Part shown: in pieces, positions 5,573 through 12,992 of the stretch
Layout: the number at the start of each line of letters is the position of its first letter
Numbering within the stretch: position 1 is the first letter of the stretch
DNA from: Anaerotignum sp.
GTDB taxonomy: Bacteria; Bacillota; Clostridia; Lachnospirales; Anaerotignaceae
Reading direction: 5' to 3'
DNA length: 13,959 bases
Assembly: GCA_020024455.1 (NCBI GenBank)
Contig: JAHHTU010000043.1
Span: forward strand, 1-13,959
Translations under genes and position numbers: made by a program
The notes under the pieces: model-generated
What the model was told of the DNA's origin: nothing
Seen by the model: only the letters and a program-made list of their open reading frames with translations
Databases searched by the model: none

Positions 5573-7208
5573 TGCCTACCAGACATATTTGGAGAAAATG
5601 GAAAGCTATACTTTTCATGCGATGGGGTGTCTGTCTGCCAATCCGACCATTACGGCATTATTTACTTCTTTTTGCAAACGTATGCGGGAAGATGTCGGGA
5701 AAAAATTTCAGGTAGTTTTGTTTCGGACACTGGCAGATTATGAGGGTGTTGTCAGCGTGAAAAACAGTGTCGCAAAGCAAGAGGATACCACTACAACGGT
5801 TGGCACTGCTGTCGTCAATCAAGCAGTGTTGCAAAAAGCGGACGATGTGACGGCACTGATTCCATGGGTGACAGGTGTGATTGCCGGTACAGCGGTCAAC
5901 AAATCCGCAACCAATATGAAGTATGATGGAGCATATCAGATTGATACCGATTACACACAAACAGAATTGGAAAACGGTATCAAAAATTATGCAGAAGATG
6001 GGCTTGTGACGGCACAGGTTGTCAAAAATGCCATGTTTGCCATGGCAGATGAAACAAATGCAAAATTTGAAAGTATGCCGATGACTTGGGGGCAGGTATT
6101 TACCATGGCGGGCAATATTGCCATCAAAGCATTAGAACCGTTGTTACAAGGCATAAATTGGCTTGCGAACCATATTTCCATCATTGGCCCAATGGTACTT
6201 GGTGTAGGTGCTGCATTTGTTGTATTTCAAATTGCTGCCCATTGGACGCAGATTGCGGCGGCAGCAACAGCCATTTATCATGGCGTTGTCGGATTTTTGT
6301 CCATAGGATTTGGTGTTTTGACCGGAAATGCAACAGCGGCAGCGGCGGCTGTGCAAATGTTTAACGCTGCTTTGCTTGCAAATCCCATTGTCTGGGTGGT
6401 GATGCTGATTGTAGTTTTGATAGGGGCTTTGTATGCAGGTGTTGCTGCATATAACAAGTTTACAAACGCTGGGGTATCTGCAACGGGTATCATTGCCGCT
6501 GCATTTGCAGTATTGTTTGCATTTTTGATAAATAGTGTCATCATACCGCTACAACACGCATTTGCCATGATTGCCAATTTCATTGGGAATGTGTTTCACA
6601 ACCCTGTGGCTGCGGTGAAAGTATTGTTTTATGATATGTGTTTGACGGTGATGGGGTATATCAAAAATTTGGCACAAGGCATTGAAAATCTCATCAATAA
6701 AATTCCCGGCGTGACAGTCAATATCACAAGTGGCTTGGACAATTTCTATGCAGGATTGCAACAAGCACAGCAGAAAGTCAAAGACGAGTCAGGCTGGGTG
6801 GAATATATGCATCAATGGGATTTTATAGCATATACAGGAGCTGCCACAGCCGGATACCAATTCGGAAAAGGCATTGTGGATAAAGTGTCCCATGCATTTG
6901 GTATGGGTGGCATAGATACGTCTGCATTTGGAAATGCATTGGACGGTGTACATCAAAATACCGGTAACACCGCAGGCAATACAGCCGCTATGAAAGACAA
7001 CATGGACATATCCAAAGAAGATTTGCGGTATATGCGGGATATTGCAGAGCGAGAGGCAATCAACCGCTATACAACGGCAGAAATCAAGGTGGAACAGAAA
7101 AATGAAAACCATATCACAAAAGATGTGGATATTGATGGCATTTTAGACATTTGGGCAAATGATTTTGCACAAAAACTGGATATATCGGCAGAGGGGGTGT
7201 ATGCATAA
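5487..7208 (+). CDS. Chimeric ORF: tail-sheath fragment fused in frame to tape-measure C-terminal part
   Basis: Residues about 18-168 match a PBSX/XkdK-type contractile sheath: LTGGTDGTVTDDAYQTYLEKM, SANPTITALFTSFCKRMR, ADDVTALIPWVTGVIAGTAVNKS and YDGAYQIDTDYTQTELENGI. At about residue 168 (nucleotide 5990) it switches to tape measure: GLVTAQVVKNAMFAMADETNAKFE, two or three hydrophobic segments (about 230-370), and a hydrophilic end EREAINRYTTAEIKVEQ. The sheath N- and C-terminal parts, the tail tube, chaperones and the tape-measure N-terminus (several kb in relatives) are missing. The start (GTG 5487 or ATG 5496) lies inside the preceding gene in another frame and is not the sheath's own. 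The final codon overlaps the XkdP start. The chimera is very unlikely to serve as sheath or ruler. Confidence 0.8.
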   Translation: MSLMRWNSRNMTLPPQPLTGGTDGTVTDDAYQTYLEKMESYTFHAMGCLSANPTITALFTSFCKRMREDVGKKFQVVLFRTLADYEGVVSVKNSVAKQEDTTTTVGTAVVNQAVLQKADDVTALIPWVTGVIAGTAVNKSATNMKYDGAYQIDTDYTQTELENGIKNYAEDGLVTAQVVKNAMFAMADETNAKFESMPMTWGQVFTMAGNIAIKALEPLLQGINWLANHISIIGPMVLGVGAAFVVFQIAAHWTQIAAAATAIYHGVVGFLSIGFGVLTGNATAAAAAVQMFNAALLANPIVWVVMLIVVLIGALYAGVAAYNKFTNAGVSATGIIAAAFAVLFAFLINSVIIPLQHAFAMIANFIGNVFHNPVAAVKVLFYDMCLTVMGYIKNLAQGIENLINKIPGVTVNITSGLDNFYAGLQQAQQKVKDESGWVEYMHQWDFIAYTGAATAGYQFGKGIVDKVSHAFGMGGIDTSAFGNALDGVHQNTGNTAGNTAAMKDNMDISKEDLRYMRDIAEREAINRYTTAEIKVEQKNENHITKDVDIDGILDIWANDFAQKLDISAEGVYA

Positions 7209-7879
7209 TGGCATATCAAATGTATTTTGGTAAAGTGCTGATGCCTGTCACACCTGCAAAAGTGACGGTGAAAGTCAACAATCAAAACAATACCATAACG
7301 CTCATCAATGGGGAGGAAATCCATATATTGCAATCCGCAGGACTGACGAGTGTGACATTTGATTTGCTGTTTCCGCACACGCCATATCCATTTGCCAACA
7401 AAGCAGTGCAGTCGGCACAGTATTATATCACCCTTTTGGAGCGGTTAAAAACAGGGAAACAGCCATTTCAATGGATTTTACACAGAATGAAACTAGATGG
7501 GACAAGCTTGTTTTTCTCTAATCTTACGGTTGCGTTGGAAGAATATGAAATCAAGGAAGATGCAGAAGAGGGGTTTGACATCATCGTATCGGTCAAATTG
7601 AAACAATGGAAAGCATACGGCACAAAGAAGGTCACAGTCAAACAACCAACTGCACCACATGAAAAAGCAAAGGTATCCATACAAAATCCGCCCAGAGAAC
7701 AGACAAATGCACCCAAAACAAATACATATACAGTCAAAAAAGGCGATTGCCTTTGGAATATTGCCAAAAAATATTTGGGCAATGGTGCAAGGTATACGGA
7801 AATATATGACTTAAATAAAAGTAAAATGCAAAACCCCAATCTGATATATCCGGGGCAGGTATTGACATTACCAAAATGA
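7208..7879 (+). CDS. xkdP: LysM-containing tail protein, XkdP family
   Basis: The 223-residue protein has an N-terminal phage domain (FDLLFPHTPYPF at about 51-62, FQWILHRMKLDGTSLFFSNL) and a C-terminal LysM domain (about 173-221: YTVKKGDCLWNIAKKYLG, LIYPGQVLTLPK). This is the XkdP/gp53-like protein that joins the tail tube end to the baseplate hub and binds peptidoglycan. ATG overlaps the previous stop (TAATG) and is preceded by GAGGGGG. It is intact and starts the uninterrupted baseplate cassette. Confidence 0.9.
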   Translation: MAYQMYFGKVLMPVTPAKVTVKVNNQNNTITLINGEEIHILQSAGLTSVTFDLLFPHTPYPFANKAVQSAQYYITLLERLKTGKQPFQWILHRMKLDGTSLFFSNLTVALEEYEIKEDAEEGFDIIVSVKLKQWKAYGTKKVTVKQPTAPHEKAKVSIQNPPREQTNAPKTNTYTVKKGDCLWNIAKKYLGNGARYTEIYDLNKSKMQNPNLIYPGQVLTLPK

Positions 7880-7892
7880 AAGAGGTGATTAT

Positions 7893-8852
7893 TTGCATAT
7901 AGAGATTGTCATACAAAATGGTGGGGCTATACAAATACCTGTGACAGAGGACAATATCAAATTGACATGGGAGCGAAAAGGCACACCGGGGAAGTTGACA
8001 TTTACCGTACTGAAAAGCGATGGATTGGATTTTCAAGAGGGAAATCCGGTCAAATTGTTGGTAGATGGGAAACCGTTGTTTTCTGGTTTTGTGTTTCAGA
8101 AAAAGCGGGATAAAAACAGGAAAATTGATGTTGTGGCGTATGACCAATTACGGTATTTGAAAAACAAGGATACTGTCATAGACGAAGGTGTGAAAGCCTC
8201 AGCGTTGTTGAAACGATTGGCAAAAACATTTCGTTTGGAAACAGGAGAGATTGCAGATACGGGTTATGTTTTGGAAACGATTGTGGAAGAAAATCAAACG
8301 CTATTTGACATCATACAAAAAACATTGGACGAAACCATGATGCACACAAAGCAACTGTTTGTATTATACGATGCTGTGGGAAAATTGACATTGCAAAACA
8401 TCAATACCATGAAACTGGATTTCCTGATTGACGCACAATCTGCCGAAAACTTCCGCTATGAAACGAGTATCGACAGCCAAACATACAACAAAATCAATTT
8501 GGCATATCCCAACAAAAAAACAGGTACACTGGAACGGTTTGTGGCACAAGATGGCGAAAATATTAACCGCTGGGGTGTATTGCAATATTTTGAGCAGATA
8601 CAAACCACAACGGGTGCTCCACAAAAAGCAGATACGTTATTGCAGTTATATGATAACAAAACAAGAAAATTGTCTGTGCAAAAAGCGTTTGGTGATGTGC
8701 GTGTGCGTGCAGGCACAACAATTGCCGTATCGTTGCATTTGGGGGATATGGTGGTAAATCAATATATGATGGTGGAAAAAGTCACGCATATTTTTTCAGC
8801 AGAACAACATACCATGGATTTGGATTTGATAGGGGGTACGTTTATTGGCTAA
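7893..8852 (+). CDS. xkdQ: Baseplate hub protein, XkdQ family
   Basis: The 319-residue protein has the XkdQ hallmarks: an N-terminal beta region with ITWERKGTPGKLTF-like KLTWERKGTPGKLTFTVLK, VKLLVDGKPLFSGFVFQKKR and DVVAYDQLRYLKNKDT, followed by a helical linker and a beta-rich end (MVVNQYMMVEKVTHIFSAEQHTMDLDL). It corresponds to the gp27-like hub of contractile tails. TTG 7893 is the start, with AGAGGTG (7881-7887) upstream; no ATG lies nearby in frame. The 3' end overlaps XkdR by 8 bases. No damage is visible. Confidence 0.88.
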   Translation: MHIEIVIQNGGAIQIPVTEDNIKLTWERKGTPGKLTFTVLKSDGLDFQEGNPVKLLVDGKPLFSGFVFQKKRDKNRKIDVVAYDQLRYLKNKDTVIDEGVKASALLKRLAKTFRLETGEIADTGYVLETIVEENQTLFDIIQKTLDETMMHTKQLFVLYDAVGKLTLQNINTMKLDFLIDAQSAENFRYETSIDSQTYNKINLAYPNKKTGTLERFVAQDGENINRWGVLQYFEQIQTTTGAPQKADTLLQLYDNKTRKLSVQKAFGDVRVRAGTTIAVSLHLGDMVVNQYMMVEKVTHIFSAEQHTMDLDLIGGTFIG

Positions 8853-9276
8853 TGCAGTGGAAGCGGTCAAGCGGGCAGCATTGGAAGTGATGGAGGCACA
8901 AAAGCCGGTACAGTTTTTATTTGGGACGGTGATTTCTGCAAAGCCGTTACGGATACAGATAGACCAAAAAACCGTTTATACAGAAAAAATGCTTGTGTTA
9001 ACCAGAAATGTCACCGATTTTGCATTAGATGCCAACATCGGTGCGGTGACAGAGGCGATTGCACATACACATACCATACAAGACACCTACACAGGGGGTG
9101 GCACAGCCGAAACGATTTTGCACAGTCACCCCATCACAGGCAAAAAGAAATTGCAAATCAAAAATGCTTTGGTGGTGGGTGATGTTGTGCTTTTGGCACG
9201 TATGCAAAAAGGAAAACGATTTGTTGTATTGGACCGTATACAGCCACACCCTGCCATAGAGGGGGAATTTATTTGA
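8845..9276 (+). CDS. xkdR: Baseplate protein, XkdR/DUF2577 family
   Basis: The 143-residue protein opens with a helix (EAVKRAALEVMEAQKP) and continues with FGTVISAKPLRIQIDQK, a histidine-containing segment (AHTHTIQDTYTGGGTAE, LHSHPI) and a closing beta strand with DVVLLARMQKGKRFVVLDRI. These are typical of DUF2577 baseplate proteins such as XkdR, an OB-fold spike-associated component. TTG 8845 overlaps the end of XkdQ and has AGGGGG upstream. It overlaps XkdS by 4 bases. Complete. Confidence 0.88.
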   Translation: MANAVEAVKRAALEVMEAQKPVQFLFGTVISAKPLRIQIDQKTVYTEKMLVLTRNVTDFALDANIGAVTEAIAHTHTIQDTYTGGGTAETILHSHPITGKKKLQIKNALVVGDVVLLARMQKGKRFVVLDRIQPHPAIEGEFI

Positions 9277-9674
9277 TACCAAATATGCAAGATGATTTGC
9301 AACAGGATTTTGTGTTGGAACGATTGCCGAGCAATACATTTCGCCTGTTGCATGATACCAAAACCGTAAAAGGCAATATTGACAACATACAGTCTGTGGC
9401 ACAGGCTGTTTTTTTCATTCTGCACACAGAGCGGTATGCATGGCTCATTCATTCGTGGGATTATGGTGTAGAAGTATGGGATTTGATTGGAACGGATACC
9501 GCATATGCCATACCGGAAATAGAAAGACGGATACGAGAGGCGTTGTTGCAAGATGACCGCATCACGTCTGTGGAAGATTTTGTGTTTACCATAGAAAAGA
9601 AAAAAGTGCATACAACATTTACTGTCAAAACCATATTTGGTGCATTGCAAGCAGACAAGGAGGTGGAACTCTGA
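9273..9674 (+). CDS. xkdS: Baseplate wedge protein, XkdS/DUF2634 (gp25-like)
   Basis: The 133-residue protein has the DUF2634 pattern: TFRLLHDTKTVKGNIDNIQS, QAVFFILHTERYAWLIHSW, YGVEVWDLIG, then a helix EIERRIREALLQDDRI and a strand pair. It is the gp25-like wedge component that anchors the first sheath ring. TTG 9273 lies within the XkdR stop region and has GAGGGGGAA upstream. One base overlaps the XkdT start (TGATG). It is intact, although the sheath it would anchor is not. Confidence 0.88.
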   Translation: MIPNMQDDLQQDFVLERLPSNTFRLLHDTKTVKGNIDNIQSVAQAVFFILHTERYAWLIHSWDYGVEVWDLIGTDTAYAIPEIERRIREALLQDDRITSVEDFVFTIEKKKVHTTFTVKTIFGALQADKEVEL

Positions 9675-10888
9675 TGTATGAACAAGTAACATATGAGGCT
9701 TTGTTGCAAAGAATGATGGATTGTGCATTGTCTTACAATCAGCAACTGGATAGCAGAGAGGGTTCTGTGTTATGGCTTGGACAAGCCCCTGCCGCAGTGG
9801 AATTGCAGAACCTGTATATTGCATTGGACAATATTTTGAAAGAAACATTTGCGGACACTGCAAGCAGACCATATTTGATATTGAGAGCCAAAGAGCGTGG
9901 GCTTTCCCCGCTACCTGCTTCTGCTGCTGTGTTGGAAATGAAAATTACACCGATTTCATGCAAATTACCACTACACACAAGATTTTGCATCGGACAGTTG
10001 CAGTATGCAGTGACAAATATTTTGGAAAATGGCGTATATCATTTGACCTGTGAAACAGTGGGAGAAGTGGGGAATGACTATGCAGGGCCTGTTATACCGG
10101 TTGCATATATAGATGGGTTGGAAACGTGTACCATTACGGCGTTGTTGGTGCCGGGGGAGGACGAAGAAGATACAGAGGCATTCCGAAAGCGGTATTTTCA
10201 CAGCTTAAACACACAGGCATTCGGTGGCAATCGTGCGGATTATATCGAAAAGGTCAATGCCATTTCCGGTGTGGGTGGTGTGAAAGTGTATCGTGCTTGG
10301 AATGGTGGTGTAAAACCGCATACATTGCAACCACCGCAAAATACAGCTGATTGGATTTCCGGTCTTTCCGCTGTACCAATCAATGTAAAAACATGGTTAG
10401 ATGCAGTCTATCAAGCAAGCCATGAGGGACTTTTGACGGTGGGCGGTACGGTCAAATTGGTGATTATTGCAAGCAATTTTACTGTGCCATCTGCCACATT
10501 GGTGGAACAAGTGCAAAAAACCATAGACCCGTTGGAAGATACGGGGGAGGGGGTGGGATTGGCACCCATTGGACATGTGGTAAAAGTAGCAGGCGTGCAA
10601 GCAGATGTCATACATATTTCGTTTTCATTGACGTATCAACCCGGCTGGACATGGGAGGATATGCAATCCTATGTGAAACATACAGTCAGCAACTACTTGT
10701 ATGAGTTGGCAAAAGATTGGGCAGAGCAACAAGAACCGCTTGTTGTGCGTATCAGCCAGCTGGAAAGCCGTATATTGGCAGTGCAGGGCGTACTGGATAT
10801 TACAAATACCAAAATCAATGGTGTGGCTGAAAATTATACATTGCCAATCGACCATATTCCGACCTTGGGCAATATACAAGCAGAGTGA
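9674..10888 (+). CDS. xkdT: Baseplate J family protein, XkdT
   Basis: The 404-residue protein contains the baseplate-J layout: ALSYNQQLDSREGSVLW and RPYLILRAKERGLSPLPAS near the N-terminus, GEVGNDYAGPVIPVAYIDGL and LVPGEDEEDTEAFRKRYFHSL in the middle, the AFGGNRADYIEKVNAISGVGGVKVY motif, and the end segment LDITNTKINGVAENYTLP. It forms the baseplate wedge arm with XkdS and XkdU. Slightly longer than B. subtilis XkdT, but continuous. AAGGAGGTGG (9657-9666) supports ATG 9674. XkdU follows directly. Confidence 0.9.
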   Translation: MYEQVTYEALLQRMMDCALSYNQQLDSREGSVLWLGQAPAAVELQNLYIALDNILKETFADTASRPYLILRAKERGLSPLPASAAVLEMKITPISCKLPLHTRFCIGQLQYAVTNILENGVYHLTCETVGEVGNDYAGPVIPVAYIDGLETCTITALLVPGEDEEDTEAFRKRYFHSLNTQAFGGNRADYIEKVNAISGVGGVKVYRAWNGGVKPHTLQPPQNTADWISGLSAVPINVKTWLDAVYQASHEGLLTVGGTVKLVIIASNFTVPSATLVEQVQKTIDPLEDTGEGVGLAPIGHVVKVAGVQADVIHISFSLTYQPGWTWEDMQSYVKHTVSNYLYELAKDWAEQQEPLVVRISQLESRILAVQGVLDITNTKINGVAENYTLPIDHIPTLGNIQAE

Positions 10889-10896
10889 GGTGTGTC

Positions 10897-11442
10897 ATGG
10901 AAAGAAAATTGATAGAATATCTGCCATATATTGTCAGAAAGTACGATGTTTTTCAAGCCATAACAACCGCAGAACAACCGGAGTTTGATACCGTATGGCA
11001 ACATACAGAGCATATGCGTGCAGAACAATATGTGGTGACTGCAAATGATATGGGGTTGCGTAGATGGGAAAGTATGTTAGGTATTTTCCCAAAAGATACC
11101 GATACAACAGCATATCGTCGTGACCGTATTCTTGCCCGTTTGCATGAAAAATTGCCTTATACATTGAAACAACTACGAAAGATGTTGGACGCACTTTGTG
11201 GAAAAGATAATTATACATTATATCTCAACGATTACACATTGTATGTCAGTGTTTCCATTGCGGCAAAAAGATATTTTGATGAGGTGCAGTCGCTGGTGGA
11301 ACGTGTTACACCACAAAATATATTGCTGGATATACAGCAACAATATAACACTTGGCATGATGTGAAAGCACAATGCACATATTGGAAAACAGTAAAAACA
11401 AAAACATGGCGATATGTAAAGGAGGAAAATTTGCGTGTCTGA
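10897..11442 (+). CDS. xkdU: Baseplate wedge protein, XkdU/YmfQ (DUF2313) family
   Basis: From ATG 10897 the product has 181 residues, beginning with MERKLIEYLPYIVRKYDVF. The motif MGLRRWESMLGI, followed by AYRRDRILARLHEKLPYTLKQLRKML and NYTLYLNDYTLYVSV, is typical of YmfQ/XkdU. GAGG at 10887-10890 with 6-base spacing favours this ATG; GTG 10885 is an alternative but overlaps the ribosome binding site. The protein completes the XkdS-T-U wedge and precedes the tail fibre, as in PBSX. Complete. Confidence 0.88.
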   Translation: MERKLIEYLPYIVRKYDVFQAITTAEQPEFDTVWQHTEHMRAEQYVVTANDMGLRRWESMLGIFPKDTDTTAYRRDRILARLHEKLPYTLKQLRKMLDALCGKDNYTLYLNDYTLYVSVSIAAKRYFDEVQSLVERVTPQNILLDIQQQYNTWHDVKAQCTYWKTVKTKTWRYVKEENLRV

Positions 11443-12628
11443 AATGAAAAAAACACCGAATTATCAGTTCAACTTACCATCTTTGGACGATGTGGCGGAT
11501 ATTGAAAAATTAAATGAAAATTTTACAAAAATTGATACAGTGTTGCAGGAAAATCAAAGTGATAATACAGTTGCAGAAAAAATAGGGCAAATCAACACAA
11601 AAATTGGTGAACCGACAGACGACCACACCAAACAAACCGTATTCGGGAAAATTGCAGGTGTTCTGAAAAGAGTGGTTGGCATAGATGACAAAGTGGGGAC
11701 AGCCACAGACAGTGCAACACAACAGACGTTATTTGGCAAAATCAAAGGGATTGCAAGTGATGTTTCCAACGGTTTAGAACCAATGGACAACAAAATCGGG
11801 AAACCGACAGACGACCACACCAAACAAACCGTATTCGGGAAAATTGCTGATTTGAAAAACATGGTTTCGGAGAAAGCCACACAAATGATAAACAAAATCA
11901 CTGGGGTGGAAGGAAAAGTTGGGACAAGTGCGGACAGTAGTAGCACATCGACGATTTTTGGCAGATTGAAAAAAGTGCAGGAAACGACAGAGAATATCAA
12001 TACAAATATGGCTGGCAAAAGTACTGTGGACACTATCAACAATAAAATTGGGACGAGTGCAGACAGTAGTAGCAGCAGTACATTGTTTGGCAAGATTGCA
12101 GGGGTAAAATCTGATACTGCAAAAATTGGTTACAGCGGACAGAATGCAGGCACAAGCAGTCTTTTTGCTTGGTTTCAAAAAATAAAAGAAGAAACAGCTG
12201 ATAAAACCACAGTCAACAATATCAACAACAAAATTGGGACAAGCGGTGACAGCAGTGGCAGTACAGTATTTGGAAAAATTTCACAAATAGATAATAAAAT
12301 TTCACAAATCAGCGTAGTACGAAAAATCACCCGTGGCATTGGTACTGGAAGTGTTAGTAGCAGAGGAAATATACAGGATTTTATTGTCAATGTTAGTATT
12401 GTAAATCCGAATAAGGTTGTGGTTTTGATAAACAACGACCTTATTGGTTATGGTGCATACAATGAGTCATCAGGTAACCGAAGAGAAGAAAAGAGTATAT
12501 ATGGTGCAATTGTCAAAGAAATTACAACACAAAGCGTTACAATTATACCTGCTCACCATTCTTCCAGTAGTTCGAATGTGCGTTTATCTAGAGAAACATT
12601 TGAATACTGTATTATAGAATTTTATTAA
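11435..12628 (+). CDS. Repeat-rich tail fibre protein
   Basis: The 397-residue protein starts at GTG 11435 (GGAGG at 11421-11425) and begins like clostridial tail fibres (PNYQFNLPSLDDVADIEKLN, NFTKIDT). Residues about 56-285 hold seven copies of a K-(I/V)-G-x5-(D)-x-T-x-FGKI unit, starting near 56, 86, 120, 161, 204, 230 and 266, separated by short helical linkers, consistent with a trimeric shaft. Two units share a 45-base exact DNA repeat. The C-terminal 100 residues (RGIGTGSVSSRGNIQDFIV, EYCIIEFY end) form a beta-rich, non-repetitive tip, the likely receptor-binding part. Position after XkdU matches XkdV. The reading frame is intact. Confidence 0.85.
   Translation: MSEMKKTPNYQFNLPSLDDVADIEKLNENFTKIDTVLQENQSDNTVAEKIGQINTKIGEPTDDHTKQTVFGKIAGVLKRVVGIDDKVGTATDSATQQTLFGKIKGIASDVSNGLEPMDNKIGKPTDDHTKQTVFGKIADLKNMVSEKATQMINKITGVEGKVGTSADSSSTSTIFGRLKKVQETTENINTNMAGKSTVDTINNKIGTSADSSSSSTLFGKIAGVKSDTAKIGYSGQNAGTSSLFAWFQKIKEETADKTTVNNINNKIGTSGDSSGSTVFGKISQIDNKISQISVVRKITRGIGTGSVSSRGNIQDFIVNVSIVNPNKVVVLINNDLIGYGAYNESSGNRREEKSIYGAIVKEITTQSVTIIPAHHSSSSSNVRLSRETFEYCIIEFY
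11611..11655 (+). repeat. 45-bp exact direct repeat within the tail fibre gene, copy 1
   Basis: The 45 bases from 11611 to 11655 recur exactly at 11803-11847, 192 bases apart (a multiple of three). They encode PTDDHTKQTVFGKIA in both places. Recombination between them would remove or add 64 residues without shifting the frame. Confidence 0.85.
11803..11847 (+). repeat. 45-bp exact direct repeat within the tail fibre gene, copy 2
   Basis: Second copy of the repeat at 11611-11655, same orientation and same reading frame, inside the tail fibre shaft region. Confidence 0.85.
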
Positions 12629-12641
12629 GGAGGTACACAAA

Positions 12642-12992
12642 GTGTTGAATGTGATTGCGAATGTATCAAATGAAAACATTTGTATTGGGATAGTTTATAC
12701 AGAAGATGAACCGGTTGTAGAAAATGATATTTGTTTGGGTATTTCGGAAGAGGTGGAAAATCCTATTTCTTATATTGGAAAACAATACCATAAAGAAACC
12801 GGAAAATGGACAATTCCTATTTATAATTATTATGCACAAATCGAAAATGATATTGTAGTCCATATTGTGGAATGTTTGAAAAACAATAAACAACTATATC
12901 AAGAAGATATGATTTTATGTACGATAGATAGTTGTTTGTGTTTTTTCATAAAATATCCTCTTTTTATAAACTTCATATTTCGTGATGTATAA
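12642..12992 (+). CDS. Fibre-associated small protein with internal duplication, truncated at the right prophage junction
   Basis: GTG 12642 follows AGGAGGT (12628-12634). Residues 1-97 look native: two related units, one starting VIANVSNENICIGIV and ending NDICLGIS, the other starting YAQIENDIVVHIVE and ending DMILCTID, with SYIGKQYHKETGKWT between them. Short proteins with this LGK-Y-x-x-x-TGxW pattern commonly follow tail fibres in clostridial phages. After about residue 97 (nucleotide 12932) the frame runs antisense through the start of a minus-strand gene and ends in FFIKYPLFINFIFRDV, which is not native. Function is probably tail-tip or fibre accessory; not assigned further. Confidence 0.6.
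   Translation: MLNVIANVSNENICIGIVYTEDEPVVENDICLGISEEVENPISYIGKQYHKETGKWTIPIYNYYAQIENDIVVHIVECLKNNKQLYQEDMILCTIDSCLCFFIKYPLFINFIFRDV
12899..12949 (-). pseudogene. 5' stub of a minus-strand gene cut by the prophage junction
   Basis: On the minus strand, ATG (12949-12947) follows AGAGGA at normal spacing and reads MKKHKQLSIVHKIISS before TGA. The first five to six codons (to about 12932) appear native; the rest is antisense phage sequence. The stub sits behind a near-consensus promoter (12997-13025), so a real gene once began here. Its identity cannot be known from so few residues. Confidence 0.45.

Larger units (their letters stand above)
511..12932 (+). mobile_element. Degraded PBSX/Xkd-type contractile-tail prophage remnant
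   Basis: Gene content and order match the late region of PBSX-like myophages: terminase, portal, MuF, scaffold, capsid, sheath, tape measure, XkdP to XkdU, tail fibre. All genes lie on one strand with tight spacing or overlaps, as in one late operon. Terminase, portal, the MuF N-terminus, the sheath and the tape measure are truncated at internal junctions. Small terminase, connectors, tail tube, chaperones, holin, lysin, integrase and repressor are not in the window. I see no tRNA or paired direct repeat that would mark att sites, so the boundaries are the first and last phage-like coding positions, not true ends. The element looks defective. Confidence 0.85.

Noticed and set aside
9126..9872. 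Minus-strand open frame of 248 codons
   Set aside because: It lies antisense to XkdR, XkdS and XkdT, which are clearly real; low-complexity Cys/His/Phe-rich composition and no start signals.
11554..12093. Minus-strand open frame of 179 codons within the tail fibre
   Set aside because: Produced by the repeats of the fibre gene read on the opposite strand.
7208..12628. A functional tailocin or extracellular contractile injection system
   Set aside because: The sheath is a fragment, the tail tube is absent, the tape measure lacks its N-terminal part, and no AAA ATPase of injection systems is present.
11435..12628. CRISPR array or diversity-generating template in the repeat region
   Set aside because: The repeats are degenerate, in frame and encode a fibre shaft; there are no uniform spacers, reverse transcriptase or Avd-like gene.
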